Positions 34,102 to 42,063 of a stretch of 64,000 nt of DNA are shown one piece after another; position 1 is the first letter of the stretch; each line of letters starts with the position of its first letter. The DNA lies in the NCBI RefSeq assembly GCF_902477725.1, contig NZ_CABSIF010000017.1:10025-74024 (forward strand), in the 5' to 3' direction. Under the pieces are notes generated by a model. The model saw only the letters and a program-made list of their open reading frames with translations. It was not told the DNA's origin and ran no database searches. The position numbers and the translations under genes are program-made. Origin of the DNA: an uncultured Desulfovibrio sp. (GTDB lineage Bacteria > Desulfobacterota > Desulfovibrionia > Desulfovibrionales > Desulfovibrionaceae).

Positions 34102-34785
34102 ATGGCCAGATTTACCGGTTTTGACGAAGTATTCAGTGCACTTTACGTTGACTTCGACAATATTTACACCCGCTTTCTTGAAATTGACCCCGAGGCGGCC
34201 AGGGCCTTTGGCTCTGTTCCATACCGGTGGGTGCGCTGGATTGAAAACCATGCGCTACGCATTCTGTACGGCGAAGGCGTACGCCGCCGCATCCTTAAAC
34301 GTATGTGCTACCTGAACCCCCAGCGCTATCAGGAATACCGCAATCCCTTCATCCGCAGCGCATTCCAGGTGGTGGACTGCCCGCCGCTGACCACCCGCGG
34401 CAAGACCAGTACCGATATCCATCTGGTGATGGACTGCATGGACGACCTCTCGCACTCCACCCACTTTGATGAATTCATCATTCTTTCCGGCGATGCGGAC
34501 TTTACCCCCCTGCTCATCCGCTTGCAGGAACACGCCCGCCGCACCCTGGTGCTTTCTGTGGGCTATTCTTCGCCCGCATACACGGCTGCGGCATCCTGGC
34601 GCATCCGCGAAGACTGGTTTTTGCAGCAGGCCCTGCGCGACGAGCGCGCCGATGAGGTGGACGACCAGCCCATCCCTGTAGCGCCCACACCACCCATTGC
34701 CCGCACCGCGCATGCCGCGCCGCCCGCCCCTGAAAAAACCCCTGACGATGAAGACGAAGGCCCAGCCCCCGGAAATGCGTGGTAA
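34102..34785 (+). CDS. NYN-domain (PIN-like nuclease) protein
   Basis: 227 residues. The NYN fold is marked by its acidic motifs: ALYVDFDNIYTRF at the N-terminus, KTSTDIHLVMDCMDDL near 105-120, and IILSGDADFTPLLIRLQ near 130-146, which supply the conserved aspartates of a metal-dependent RNase site. The C-terminal 50 residues are Pro/Ala-rich and acidic, probably disordered. Proteins of the LabA/DUF88 group are thought to process RNA. The start at 34102 follows TTGAGGT; a TTG four codons earlier is also in frame. It is divergent from the ligase gene and monocistronic. Confidence 0.85.
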   Translation: MARFTGFDEVFSALYVDFDNIYTRFLEIDPEAARAFGSVPYRWVRWIENHALRILYGEGVRRRILKRMCYLNPQRYQEYRNPFIRSAFQVVDCPPLTTRGKTSTDIHLVMDCMDDLSHSTHFDEFIILSGDADFTPLLIRLQEHARRTLVLSVGYSSPAYTAAASWRIREDWFLQQALRDERADEVDDQPIPVAPTPPIARTAHAAPPAPEKTPDDEDEGPAPGNAW

Positions 34786-35033
34786 CTACCCGCAATCTGT
34801 CAGACCAACGGCCCGAAGCGCTTGACGCCGGGAGCCGCCAACGCTAAAAAGTGAGACGCTCTTTTCTGGTTGGTAGCCCGCCCTACTGGTGCACCCCGCG
34901 CTTACCGGCGAACCACGGACCGCCGCAGCCTGTTGCCGTTTTCAGTGATTACGGCCACTTGTTTACGGCGCAGGCGTCCCCCATGACGCATACAGCGGCG
35001 GGCCTGAATCATAAAACCTGGTTAGGAGGTCCT
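34786..35033. other. Promoter region of the ABC transporter operon
   Basis: 248 bases without a gene. No clear promoter boxes were identified; the ribosome site AGGAGG lies at its right end. Confidence 0.3.
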
Positions 35034-35777
35034 ATGTTTCGCCGTGTTATTCTTGCCCTGATTACCCTTGCCCTGCTCTGCGGGCCGGCGGCTGCCGCCG
35101 AAAAATTCATTGTTGCCAGCGACTGCACATGGCCCCCCATGGAAATGCTGGACGCCAACAAACAGCCTGAAGGCTTCTCCACCGACTACCTCCGCGCCAT
35201 GGCCAAGGCCGCCGGCTTTGAGGTTGAAGTGCGCAACATCGCGTGGGACGGCATTTTTGGCGGTGTGGCCACCGGACAGTACGACATCGTGGCTTCCTCG
35301 GTGACTATCACCCCCGAACGTGAAAAGCAGTTTGACTTCTCCGCTCCTTACTATGAAGTGGTTCAGGCCGTGGTGCTGCCCGCTGGCAAGAGCATCAAGA
35401 CTCTGGCCGACCTCAAGGGCAAGAAGGTCGGCGGCCAGATCGGCACCACCGGCATCTTTGTCATGCGCAAGGCCAATGCCAGCGCGGACATCAAGGAATA
35501 TGACGATGTGGGCCTGGCTATTCAGGACCTCGTGGGCGGCCGTCTTGACGCCGTTATCTGCGATGATCCGGTTGCCATGTACTATGTGAACAAAAAGCCT
35601 GACACCGCTGGCAAACTGAACATTTCGTTCAAGGCCGACGAAAAGGAATACTATGGCTTCACCGTCCGCAAAGGCCGCAAGGACCTCGTGGAAAAGCTGA
35701 ACAAGGGCATTGCCGCTGTGAAGGCTTCTGGCGAAGACCGCAAAATTGCTGAAAAGTGGCTTGGTAAATCCAACTAA
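35034..35777 (+). CDS. Amino-acid ABC transporter substrate-binding protein (paralog 1)
   Basis: 247 residues. A signal peptide (VILALITLALLCGPAAAA) is followed by a family 3 periplasmic binding protein: CTWPPMEMLDANKQPEGF, NIAWDGIFGGVATGQYDIV, TITPEREKQFDFSAPYYEV and DLVGGRLDAVICDDPVAMYY. It binds a polar amino acid or related ligand and delivers it to the permease encoded downstream. The start at 35034 is set by AGGAGG 4-5 bases upstream and by the signal peptide. A near-identical paralog of the same length follows after 64 bases that contain a hairpin (35791-35820). Confidence 0.93.
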   Translation: MFRRVILALITLALLCGPAAAAEKFIVASDCTWPPMEMLDANKQPEGFSTDYLRAMAKAAGFEVEVRNIAWDGIFGGVATGQYDIVASSVTITPEREKQFDFSAPYYEVVQAVVLPAGKSIKTLADLKGKKVGGQIGTTGIFVMRKANASADIKEYDDVGLAIQDLVGGRLDAVICDDPVAMYYVNKKPDTAGKLNISFKADEKEYYGFTVRKGRKDLVEKLNKGIAAVKASGEDRKIAEKWLGKSN

Positions 35778-35841
35778 CGTTCCGTTTTCGCGGGGCGTTC
35801 GGGCTTGTCCTGGGCGCCCCGCCGTATTTTAAGGAGTGGAC

Positions 35842-36585
35842 ATGATCCGTCGTCTGTTGCTGGCCCTGGTTGCCGTTTCTCTTTTGTGCAGCCAAGCCAT
35901 GGCTGCTGAAAAATTCATTGTGGCCACTGACTGCACCTGGCCCCCCATGGAAATGCTGGACGCCAACAAGCAGCCCATTGGCTTTGATGTGGACTTCATC
36001 ACTGCCGTTGGCAAGGCCGCCGGTTTTGAGGTTGATGTGCGCAACATCGCCTGGGACGGCATTTTCGGTGGCGTAGCCACAGGACAGTACGACATCGTGG
36101 CTGCCGCCACCACTATCACTGAAGAACGTCAGAAGCAGTTTGACTTCTCTGATCCCTATTATGAAGTTGCACAGGCCGTGGTGCTGCCCGCTGGCAAGAG
36201 CATCAAGAGCCTGGCTGACCTCAAGGGCAAGAAGGTCGGCGGCCAGATCGGCACCACCGGCGTGTTTGTTATCCGCAAGGCTGGCGTGACTGTTGACCTC
36301 AAGGAATACGACGACGTGGGCCTGGCCATTCAGGACATGCTGGGCGGTCGCCTTGACGCCGTGATCTGCGATGATCCGGTTGCGCTCTACTACGTCAACA
36401 AAAAGGCCGACACCGCTGGCAAGCTGAACATTTCTTTCAAGACCGAAGAAAAGGAATACTACGGCTTTACCGTGCGCAAGGGCCGCAAGGACCTGGTGGA
36501 AAAGCTGAACAAGGGCATCAAGGATGTGAAAGCTTCCGGCGTGGAAGCCCAGTTGCTCCAGAAGTGGATGGGCGCCTCCAAGTAG
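35842..36585 (+). CDS. Amino-acid ABC transporter substrate-binding protein (paralog 2)
   Basis: 247 residues, the same length as paralog 1 and very similar throughout (CTWPPMEMLDANKQPIGFDV, IGTTGVFVIRKAGVTVDLKE). The differences cluster in ligand-lobe positions: FSTDYLRAMAKA versus FDVDFITAVGKA, SSVTITPERE versus AATTITEERQ, RKANASADI versus RKAGVTVDL. This suggests a tandem duplication with altered specificity, both feeding one permease. The start at 35842 has AAGGAG 5 bases upstream. A perfect 11-bp hairpin follows before the permease gene. Confidence 0.93.
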   Translation: MIRRLLLALVAVSLLCSQAMAAEKFIVATDCTWPPMEMLDANKQPIGFDVDFITAVGKAAGFEVDVRNIAWDGIFGGVATGQYDIVAAATTITEERQKQFDFSDPYYEVAQAVVLPAGKSIKSLADLKGKKVGGQIGTTGVFVIRKAGVTVDLKEYDDVGLAIQDMLGGRLDAVICDDPVALYYVNKKADTAGKLNISFKTEEKEYYGFTVRKGRKDLVEKLNKGIKDVKASGVEAQLLQKWMGASK

Positions 36586-36611
36586 TTTGCTTTTTTTCGT
36601 GATATTTTGGT

Positions 36612-36637
36612 GGCTTCCGGGCTTTTGCCCGGAAGCC
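36612..36637 (+). promoter_or_regulatory. Intercistronic hairpin after the binding-protein genes
   Basis: GGCTTCCGGGC-TTTT-GCCCGGAAGCC is a perfect 11-bp stem with no T-run after it. Such hairpins often protect or partially terminate messages so that binding proteins are made in excess over membrane components. Confidence 0.6.
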
Positions 36638-36758
36638 ATTGCATAAACCAGGGCAATCCCTTACACCACAGGGCCAGCCCGTTATAACCCACGGCACCCC
36701 GGCACGGCCCAGCCGTTGCCTGCTGCCAGCCTCAAACGCCTTGTCATGAAGGACTGCG

Positions 36759-37559
36759 ATGCACGATAAAAAAGATGGAAGCAAAGGCAACATCATTATG
36801 GTCACGGATGGCGCGTCCATCCCCGACCCACGTGAATGGCGCCTGATAAACGCATGGTCTATCGCCCTGGTGGGCGCGCTCGGCACCCTGTTTACCCTCT
36901 GCACGATCTGGCCCGAGCCATACCTGCGCATTCTGCTTTACCTGCCGGACGGCGTACTGATCACATTCAGGATCACCATGCTTTCCATCTGTTGCGCAGT
37001 GCCGCTGGGGCTGCTCACGGGGCTTGGCCGCATTTCAGACAACCGCCTCATAAATCTCATCGCCTCCACCTATGTGGAAGTGATACGCGGCATCCCTCTG
37101 CTGGTGCAGATATTTTACATCTACTACGCCCTCTCGCGCTTTGTGCAGGTGAGCGGCGTTACCTCTGCAGTGGTTGCCATCAGCTTTTGCTACGGCGCCT
37201 ATATGGGCGAAGTGTTCCGCGCGGGCATCACGGCCATCAACAAGGGCCAGACGGAAGCCGCGCGCTCGCTGGGCTTCAACCGCTACCAGACCATGCGCCT
37301 TGTGGTGCTGCCCCAGGCCATGCGCACCATTCTGCCCCCCGTTGGCAACGAATGCATCGCCATGCTCAAGGATACCTCGCTTGTATCCATCATGGCCGTG
37401 CCGGACATCATGCAGCGCGCGCGCAGCTTTGTGGGCACCACCTATCTGTATTTTGAAACCTACACCATGGTGGCAATCATTTATCTCATTATCACCCTTG
37501 TGCTCTCCAAGGCTGTGAGCATCATGGAATCCAGGCTGAACTACTATGACGGAAAATAG
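36759..37559 (+). CDS. Amino-acid ABC transporter permease (HisM/GlnP type)
   Basis: 266 residues. The family signature runs from PDGVLITFRITMLSICCAVP through YVEVIRGIPLLVQIFYIYYA to the EAA loop (AARSLGFNRYQTMRLVVLPQ, near 170-190), which contacts the ATPase, and ends LKDTSLVSIMAVPDI. Five membrane helices are likely, with a 30-residue hydrophilic N-terminus and an extra hydrophobic segment (IALVGALGTLFTLCTIW) before the core. Only one permease gene is present, so it probably forms a homodimer. GAAGGA precedes the ATG. It overlaps the ATPase gene by 14 bases. Confidence 0.94.
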   Translation: MHDKKDGSKGNIIMVTDGASIPDPREWRLINAWSIALVGALGTLFTLCTIWPEPYLRILLYLPDGVLITFRITMLSICCAVPLGLLTGLGRISDNRLINLIASTYVEVIRGIPLLVQIFYIYYALSRFVQVSGVTSAVVAISFCYGAYMGEVFRAGITAINKGQTEAARSLGFNRYQTMRLVVLPQAMRTILPPVGNECIAMLKDTSLVSIMAVPDIMQRARSFVGTTYLYFETYTMVAIIYLIITLVLSKAVSIMESRLNYYDGK

Positions 37560-38292
37560 CGCCGCCCCAATTATCTCCATCAATCACGTCTGGAAGTACT
37601 TTGGCTCGCTGCCTGCCTTGCAGGATGTAAGCCTGGATATTGCTCCCGGCGAACGTGTGGTCATTATCGGCCCTTCCGGCTCCGGCAAGTCCACCCTGCT
37701 GCGCTCCATCAACAGGCTGGAACAGATCGACCAGGGCAGCATTATTGTTCAGGGGCAGGATATCCAGAGCGATGAGAACAACATCAACGAGATGCGCCAG
37801 AACCTGGGCATGGTTTTCCAGCAGTTCAATCTTTTTCCGCACAAGACGGTACTGGAAAACCTCACTCTTGCCCCGCGCCACCTGCGCAAGCTGTCTCGCG
37901 AAGAAGCCGATGCCCGCGCTCTGGGTCTGCTCAAAAAGGTAGGCATCAGCGACAAGGCCAATGTTTACCCTGCCATGCTTTCGGGCGGACAGCAGCAGCG
38001 TGTTGCCATTGCGCGCGCTCTGGCCATGCAGCCCTCCATCATGCTCTTTGACGAACCCACCTCAGCCCTTGACCCCGAAATGGTGGGCGAAGTGCTGGAC
38101 GTTATGGTGAAGCTGGCAGAAGAAGGCATGACCATGGTTTGCGTAACCCATGAAATGGGCTTTGCGCGCACTGTCGCCGACCGCCTCATCTTTATGGATC
38201 AGGGCCAGATTGTGGAAATGGGCAAGCCTGAAATGCTTTTCACTGCCCCCCGCCATCCGCGCCTGCGGCAGTTTCTGAATCAGATTCTGTAG
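37546..38292 (+). CDS. Amino-acid ABC transporter ATP-binding protein (GlnQ/HisP type)
   Basis: 248 residues. Walker A is GPSGSGKST near 43-51, the Q-loop VFQQFNLFPHKTVLENL, the signature LSGGQQQRVAIARAL near 146, Walker B IMLFDEPTSALDPE and the switch histidine VCVTHEMGFA. The highly conserved FNLFPH and THEMGFA segments place it in the polar amino acid (PAAT) family. It energises uptake through the permease of the overlapping upstream gene. A 14-bp hairpin without a T-run lies just after the stop. Confidence 0.95.
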   Translation: MTENSAAPIISINHVWKYFGSLPALQDVSLDIAPGERVVIIGPSGSGKSTLLRSINRLEQIDQGSIIVQGQDIQSDENNINEMRQNLGMVFQQFNLFPHKTVLENLTLAPRHLRKLSREEADARALGLLKKVGISDKANVYPAMLSGGQQQRVAIARALAMQPSIMLFDEPTSALDPEMVGEVLDVMVKLAEEGMTMVCVTHEMGFARTVADRLIFMDQGQIVEMGKPEMLFTAPRHPRLRQFLNQIL

Positions 38293-38305
38293 TCCGCTTT
38301 TGCTC

Positions 38306-38338
38306 AGGAGGGGCCTTTGCGGGCAAAGGCCCCTCCTG
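38306..38338 (+). terminator. Hairpin after the ABC transporter operon
   Basis: AGGAGGGGCCTTTG with CAAAGGCCCCTCCT gives a 14-bp perfect stem, but no T-run follows. It may be a processing or weak termination site. Confidence 0.5.
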
Positions 38339-38435
38339 CCATGCCTCCCCCCGCCCTCATTCCCTCCATCCCTTATGAGTTGCACCAGCAGCCTCGCCCT
38401 CAACGGCGACAACAGCAAGGGAGTGACCAAAGCCC

Positions 38436-39584
38436 ATGAACGCCCCACACCCACACAGCCTTACCGTGGCCGTTGCCGTAAGCGGCGGCGTAGACAGCCT
38501 GTGCGCAGTGGTTATGCTGCACAATGCGGGCTATCAAGTATTGGCCCTGCACGGTCTTTTTTTGCCAGACGGCCCAACCATTGCCCCCGCAGGACTGGCC
38601 GAAGCTTGCGCCACGCTTGGGGTTCCCCTGCATGTGGCAGACCTGCGCGCAGCCTTTCAGCGCGAAGTGCTGGGTCCCTTTGCCGCAGCCTACGCACAGG
38701 GCCGCACACCCAACCCCTGCGCCTACTGCAACCGGGCCATCAAGTTTGGCGTGCTGCTCGATACCGCACTTGCTCTCGGTGCGGACAAGCTTGCCACCGG
38801 GCATTACGCCCGTCTTGTTCCCGGCCCGGACGCGCCAACAGCTGCGGGCGAAGGTGAAACTTTCGAAACCTATCCCCTGCTTGCCGCCGCTGTGGACGCC
38901 GCCAAGGATCAAAGCTATTTTCTCAGTCTCGTGCCGCGTCAACGGCTGAACAGCGCCCTGTTTCCGCTTTACGGACAGAACAAAGAGCAAACTCGCGCCA
39001 TTGTGGCGGCAGCAGGGCTGGCTGTTCCCCTGCCGTCAGAGAGTCAGGATATCTGTTTTGCCCCGCCCAGAGCGCAGGCTGGCATATCGGCTGCCGAGGC
39101 TTACCGCCCCTTTCTGGAACGGCACTGGCAGGCGGCTGGCACCATCGCGCCGGGACCGGGGCCTGTTCTATTGCTGGACGCGGCGGGCAACAAGCGCGAA
39201 ATTGCCCAACACAAAGGGCTTTGGCGCTATACGGAAGGCCAGCGCAAGGGCCTTGGCATTGCCCATACTGAGCCGCTTTTTGTGCTGACCAAGGATAGCG
39301 CGAGCAACACCCTTGTGGTTGGGCCGCGTGCTTTGCTGGGTATACGCACCTGCGTGACCGGGCCAGCTAATATCGCATTGCCGCCTCATCTTTGGCCTGA
39401 CACGCTGCTTGTACGGCTGCGGCATCGGCAGCGGCCATGCCCGGCGAACGTGCAGGTTGAGGATGCGTGTCTACGTATAGTGCTGGCTGAGCCGCAGTTT
39501 CCCACGGCTCCCGGTCAGGTGGCAGCGGTTTATGACGAAGAAGGCCGCGTGCTGGCTGCGGGTGTTGTGGAGGAGATGGCCTGA
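38436..39584 (+). CDS. mnmA: tRNA-specific 2-thiouridylase
   Basis: 382 residues. MnmA adds sulfur to C2 of U34 in tRNAs for Lys, Glu and Gln. The PP-loop AVSGGVDSLCAVVML is at 14-28, the catalytic cysteine in RTPNPCAYCNRAIKFG near 102, and the persulfide cysteine in SESQDICFAP near 205. The rest matches the family: LATGHYAR, KDQSYFLSLV and HKGLWRYTEGQRKGLGI. The C-terminal beta-barrel is shorter and more divergent than usual. The ATG at 38436 is the first in frame; the ribosome site is weak (AAGGGAG further upstream). It follows the ABC transporter but is probably transcribed alone. Confidence 0.95.
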   Translation: MNAPHPHSLTVAVAVSGGVDSLCAVVMLHNAGYQVLALHGLFLPDGPTIAPAGLAEACATLGVPLHVADLRAAFQREVLGPFAAAYAQGRTPNPCAYCNRAIKFGVLLDTALALGADKLATGHYARLVPGPDAPTAAGEGETFETYPLLAAAVDAAKDQSYFLSLVPRQRLNSALFPLYGQNKEQTRAIVAAAGLAVPLPSESQDICFAPPRAQAGISAAEAYRPFLERHWQAAGTIAPGPGPVLLLDAAGNKREIAQHKGLWRYTEGQRKGLGIAHTEPLFVLTKDSASNTLVVGPRALLGIRTCVTGPANIALPPHLWPDTLLVRLRHRQRPCPANVQVEDACLRIVLAEPQFPTAPGQVAAVYDEEGRVLAAGVVEEMA

Positions 39585-39676
39585 AAATTCACTCAGGTAT
39601 GTTTCCTTTATGATGGGTGTGGGTGAGCCTGTCAGGCTGATTTACGCAAACCCGACTTTTACGGCCTGAATGCGTC

Positions 39677-39734
39677 AGCGCCGGGATTTTGATGCTCACG
39701 TACATGAGTACGCTGCGCTCAAAATCCCGGCGCT
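39677..39734. repeat. Long foldback with inner palindrome, downstream of mnmA
   Basis: AGCGCCGGGATTTTGA (39677-39692) pairs perfectly with TCAAAATCCCGGCGCT (39719-39734). The 26-base interior holds a second small palindrome (CGTAC-ATGA-GTACG). It could stop transcription after mnmA, although the T-run is poor. A foldback with a similar centre is at 43607-43691. Confidence 0.6.
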
Positions 39735-40310
39735 TCCTTTTCAGACCGCTAAAACCGTATTTTGCAAATTCGCCCAACACTAACCATCGCCTCCGCTACG
39801 CTCCGGCGAGTCTAAGGAAGGCGACTTCACGACCAGCTCCTGATGACGAAGAATATCTATACAACTCGCGAGGTATTCGTCTGATTACGGTTGAATGGAG
39901 CACAGATTTACCGAAAATAAAGTAAAAGTGAAAAAAGCGCTTCTTTTGTTATCTGGACTATGCATGGTCATCCCAAGAGCTTTTTTTCGTCTACGTATTT
40001 CAAAAAACAGTGGACAAAAAGTTATAGACCTAACAGTTCAGTGATCACCAAACGCCCACAAGTTACTAAAAATGATACAAAGCCAGCACCTGAACCAGTA
40101 ACTGTACAATGGTATCCGGCTGAAACGGAAAATCATCCAAAGCGAAAACGGACTATGGCATTTACGCGGCGCGGAGGGAGATCACCTGAACGAGCGGAGC
40201 GAGGGAAGGAAGCTCCCACAGCTACAGCCGCATTGCCCTCGCCACCTAACGACAATTGGAAACCTTTCCCAAAGGGGTGCTTCGGGGGGGATGCAAGGGG
40301 GGCCGAGAAG
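39735..40310. other. Gene-poor, AT-rich segment between mnmA and the gcv operon
   Basis: Base composition falls well below that of the flanks between about 39840 and 40130, suggesting foreign or decayed DNA. A short frame ending at 39925 has protein-like C-terminal sequence (EEYLYNSRGIRLITVEW) but no start. The only other candidate is the possibly frameshifted gene listed at 39928-40319. Confidence 0.35.
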
Positions 40311-40319
40311 GGGGCGTAG
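39928..40319 (+). pseudogene. Possible small exported protein gene broken by a frameshift at a T-run
   Basis: A GTG at 39928 opens a frame with a signal-like N-terminus (VKKALLLLSGLCMVIPRAF). At the run of seven T (39981-39987) a one-base shift moves into a second frame that continues FSSTYFKKQWTKSYRPN and PAPEPVTVQWYPAE to a stop at 40319. The second part reads like a secreted, basic protein until about 40140, after which it runs into dispersed-repeat sequence. No ribosome site is evident. It could be a pseudogene, a sequencing slip or chance; I lean to a decayed gene. Confidence 0.25.
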
Positions 40320-40464
40320 CCCCATAACCGGCCCCACCTTGCCGCGCGCCGCGCAGGCGTCCCAAACTCCGCCGGACGGCGGAACCCCATGTCCGAAGGG
40401 CAGCAAAAATAAGCATGATCTCTGGACGCGCAGACGTCCCAAACTCCACCTGAGGGCGGAATAT
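40311..40464 (-). repeat. Dispersed repeat, one full and one partial copy
   Basis: On the minus strand 40384-40311 reads TTCCGCCGTCCGGCGG, then AGTTTGGGACGCCTGCG and on to GGGGCTACGCCC. A 74-base segment at 63820-63893 on the plus strand is the same but for about four bases. A partial second copy in the same direction (TTCCGCCCTCAGGTGG then AGTTTGGGACGTCTGCG) lies at about 40464-40428. Each copy starts with a small CCGCC/GGCGG hairpin. Confidence 0.7.
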
Positions 40465-40513
40465 CGCACTCAAAGGGCATTCAAACAAAAAAATTTCGCC
40501 TCAACCCGATAAC

Positions 40514-40545
40514 AAAAAAGACAGGCCTCAGCGTCAGCCAAGGCC
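40514..40545 (-). terminator. Intrinsic terminator of the gcv operon
   Basis: On the minus strand GGCCTTGGC-TGAC-GCTGAGGCC is a 9-bp stem followed by TGTCTTTTTTG. A second stem (GGGGCTTTTT/AAAAAGCCCC, about 40575-40605) lies between it and the gcvPB stop. Confidence 0.85.
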
Positions 40546-40614
40546 CGTAATAAAAGTTTTTGCGGGATGGGGGTTTGGGGCTTTTTACAAAAAGCCCCCT
40601 GCCCCCAATTATCT

Positions 40615-42063
40615 CTACCCCATATCTTCCGTCAGCACCATCTGACGCGCGGCGGCGGTTTCGTCCAGACGACGCACGGGCAGATTGGTGGGCAGTTCCT
40701 GAAGGGACTGCGGATCAGCCTTGCCCGTGAGGACGATCTCCTTCAGGGCTTCAACGTAACCGTCTAGGGTTTCCTTGCTTTCCGTCTCCGTGGGTTCGGC
40801 CATGAGGCACTCGTGCACGATAAGCGGGAAGTAGATGGTGGGCGCATGGATGCCACGTTGCAGCAAGGCCTTGGCGATATCCAGAGCGCGCAGACCCTGC
40901 GGTGCGGACGCTACGAATTCGTGCGCGCAGAAGCGATCCTTGAAGGGAATCTCCAGCACGTTCTCAAGCTTTTTCTTGAGGTAGTTGGCGTTGAGCACAG
41001 CATATTCAGATGCGCGAGTGAGGCCTTCGCCCCCGAGGCGCAGCATGTAGGCCAGGGCTTTGATAACCACACCAAAGCTGCCATAGAAGGGGCCGATGGG
41101 GCCGATGGTCTGCGGCAGATTGTAATCAAGGAAGAAACGCCCGTCAGGGTGCTTTGCCACGCGCGGGGCGGGCATAAAGGGCAGCAGACGGTCAGTGACG
41201 CCCACGGGGCCAGCGCCGGGGCCGCCGCCGCCGTGCGGGGTGGCAAGAGTTTTGTGCACGTTGAGGTGCACCACGTCAAAGCCCACATCGCCCATGCGCA
41301 TTTTGCCCATGATGGCGTTCATGTTCGCGCCGTCGTAGTACAGCAGGGCGTCGACCTTGCGCAGCTCGGCCACGATGCGGGGCAGGTGCACTTCCATGAG
41401 GCCGAGGGTGTTGGGGCAGGTCATCATGAGGCCCGCCACATCCTCGCCGTGTTCGGCAATGGCCGCCACGATGGCTTCGGGATCCACCATGCCGTCGCGC
41501 GATTCGATGTTGATGGTGTCAAATCCGGCAAGGGCGGCGGAGGCAGGGTTGGTGCCGTGGGCCGCATCGGGAATGAGCATCTTTTTGCGGTTGCGTCCCT
41601 TGGCCTTGTGATAGGCGGCAATGAGCTTGACGCCGGTGAATTCGCCGTTGGCCCCGGCCATGGGCTGGAAGGTAAAGGCCTTCATGCCCGTGAGTTCGCA
41701 GAGCAGATTTTCGGCTTCATACAGGCATTCCAGCGCGCCCTGGGCGCAGTCGGCACCGCCCTCAAGCTGGGCCATCATGGGGTGCAGGTGGGTAAAACCC
41801 GGCAGCGCCGCCACATATTCCATGAACTTGGGGTTGTACTTCATGGTGCAGGAGCCAAGGGGATAAAAATTGGCGTCCACGCTGTAGTTGAGCTGCGAGA
41901 GCTGGGTGAAGTGGCGCACCACGTCCAGTTCCGAGCATTCGGGCAGACGGGGAGCCTTTTTGCGCAGCAGGTCTGCGGGCAACATGGCCTCAGCCTTGGG
42001 GGCAGAGCTGTTCAGGCAGTAGGCAGTGCGCCCAGAAACGGATTTGGCGAAAATGGTTTTCAC
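40615..42063 (-). CDS. gcvPB: Glycine dehydrogenase (decarboxylating) subunit 2, P-protein
   Basis: 482 residues. With GcvPA it forms the PLP-dependent glycine decarboxylase (P-protein) that passes the aminomethyl group to lipoyl-GcvH. The PLP lysine is in DVVHLNVHKTLATPHGGGGP near 270; other landmarks are YPLGSCTMKYNPK, MAGANGEFTGV and the PDAAHGTNPASA motif. The start is GTG 42063, which overlaps the gcvPA stop as GTGA and has GGAGG 6 bases upstream; an upstream frame to 42126 is the gcvPA coding region read in another frame. It ends the operon before a strong terminator. Confidence 0.96.
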   Translation of the reverse strand: MKTIFAKSVSGRTAYCLNSSAPKAEAMLPADLLRKKAPRLPECSELDVVRHFTQLSQLNYSVDANFYPLGSCTMKYNPKFMEYVAALPGFTHLHPMMAQLEGGADCAQGALECLYEAENLLCELTGMKAFTFQPMAGANGEFTGVKLIAAYHKAKGRNRKKMLIPDAAHGTNPASAALAGFDTINIESRDGMVDPEAIVAAIAEHGEDVAGLMMTCPNTLGLMEVHLPRIVAELRKVDALLYYDGANMNAIMGKMRMGDVGFDVVHLNVHKTLATPHGGGGPGAGPVGVTDRLLPFMPAPRVAKHPDGRFFLDYNLPQTIGPIGPFYGSFGVVIKALAYMLRLGGEGLTRASEYAVLNANYLKKKLENVLEIPFKDRFCAHEFVASAPQGLRALDIAKALLQRGIHAPTIYFPLIVHECLMAEPTETESKETLDGYVEALKEIVLTGKADPQSLQELPTNLPVRRLDETAAARQMVLTEDMG

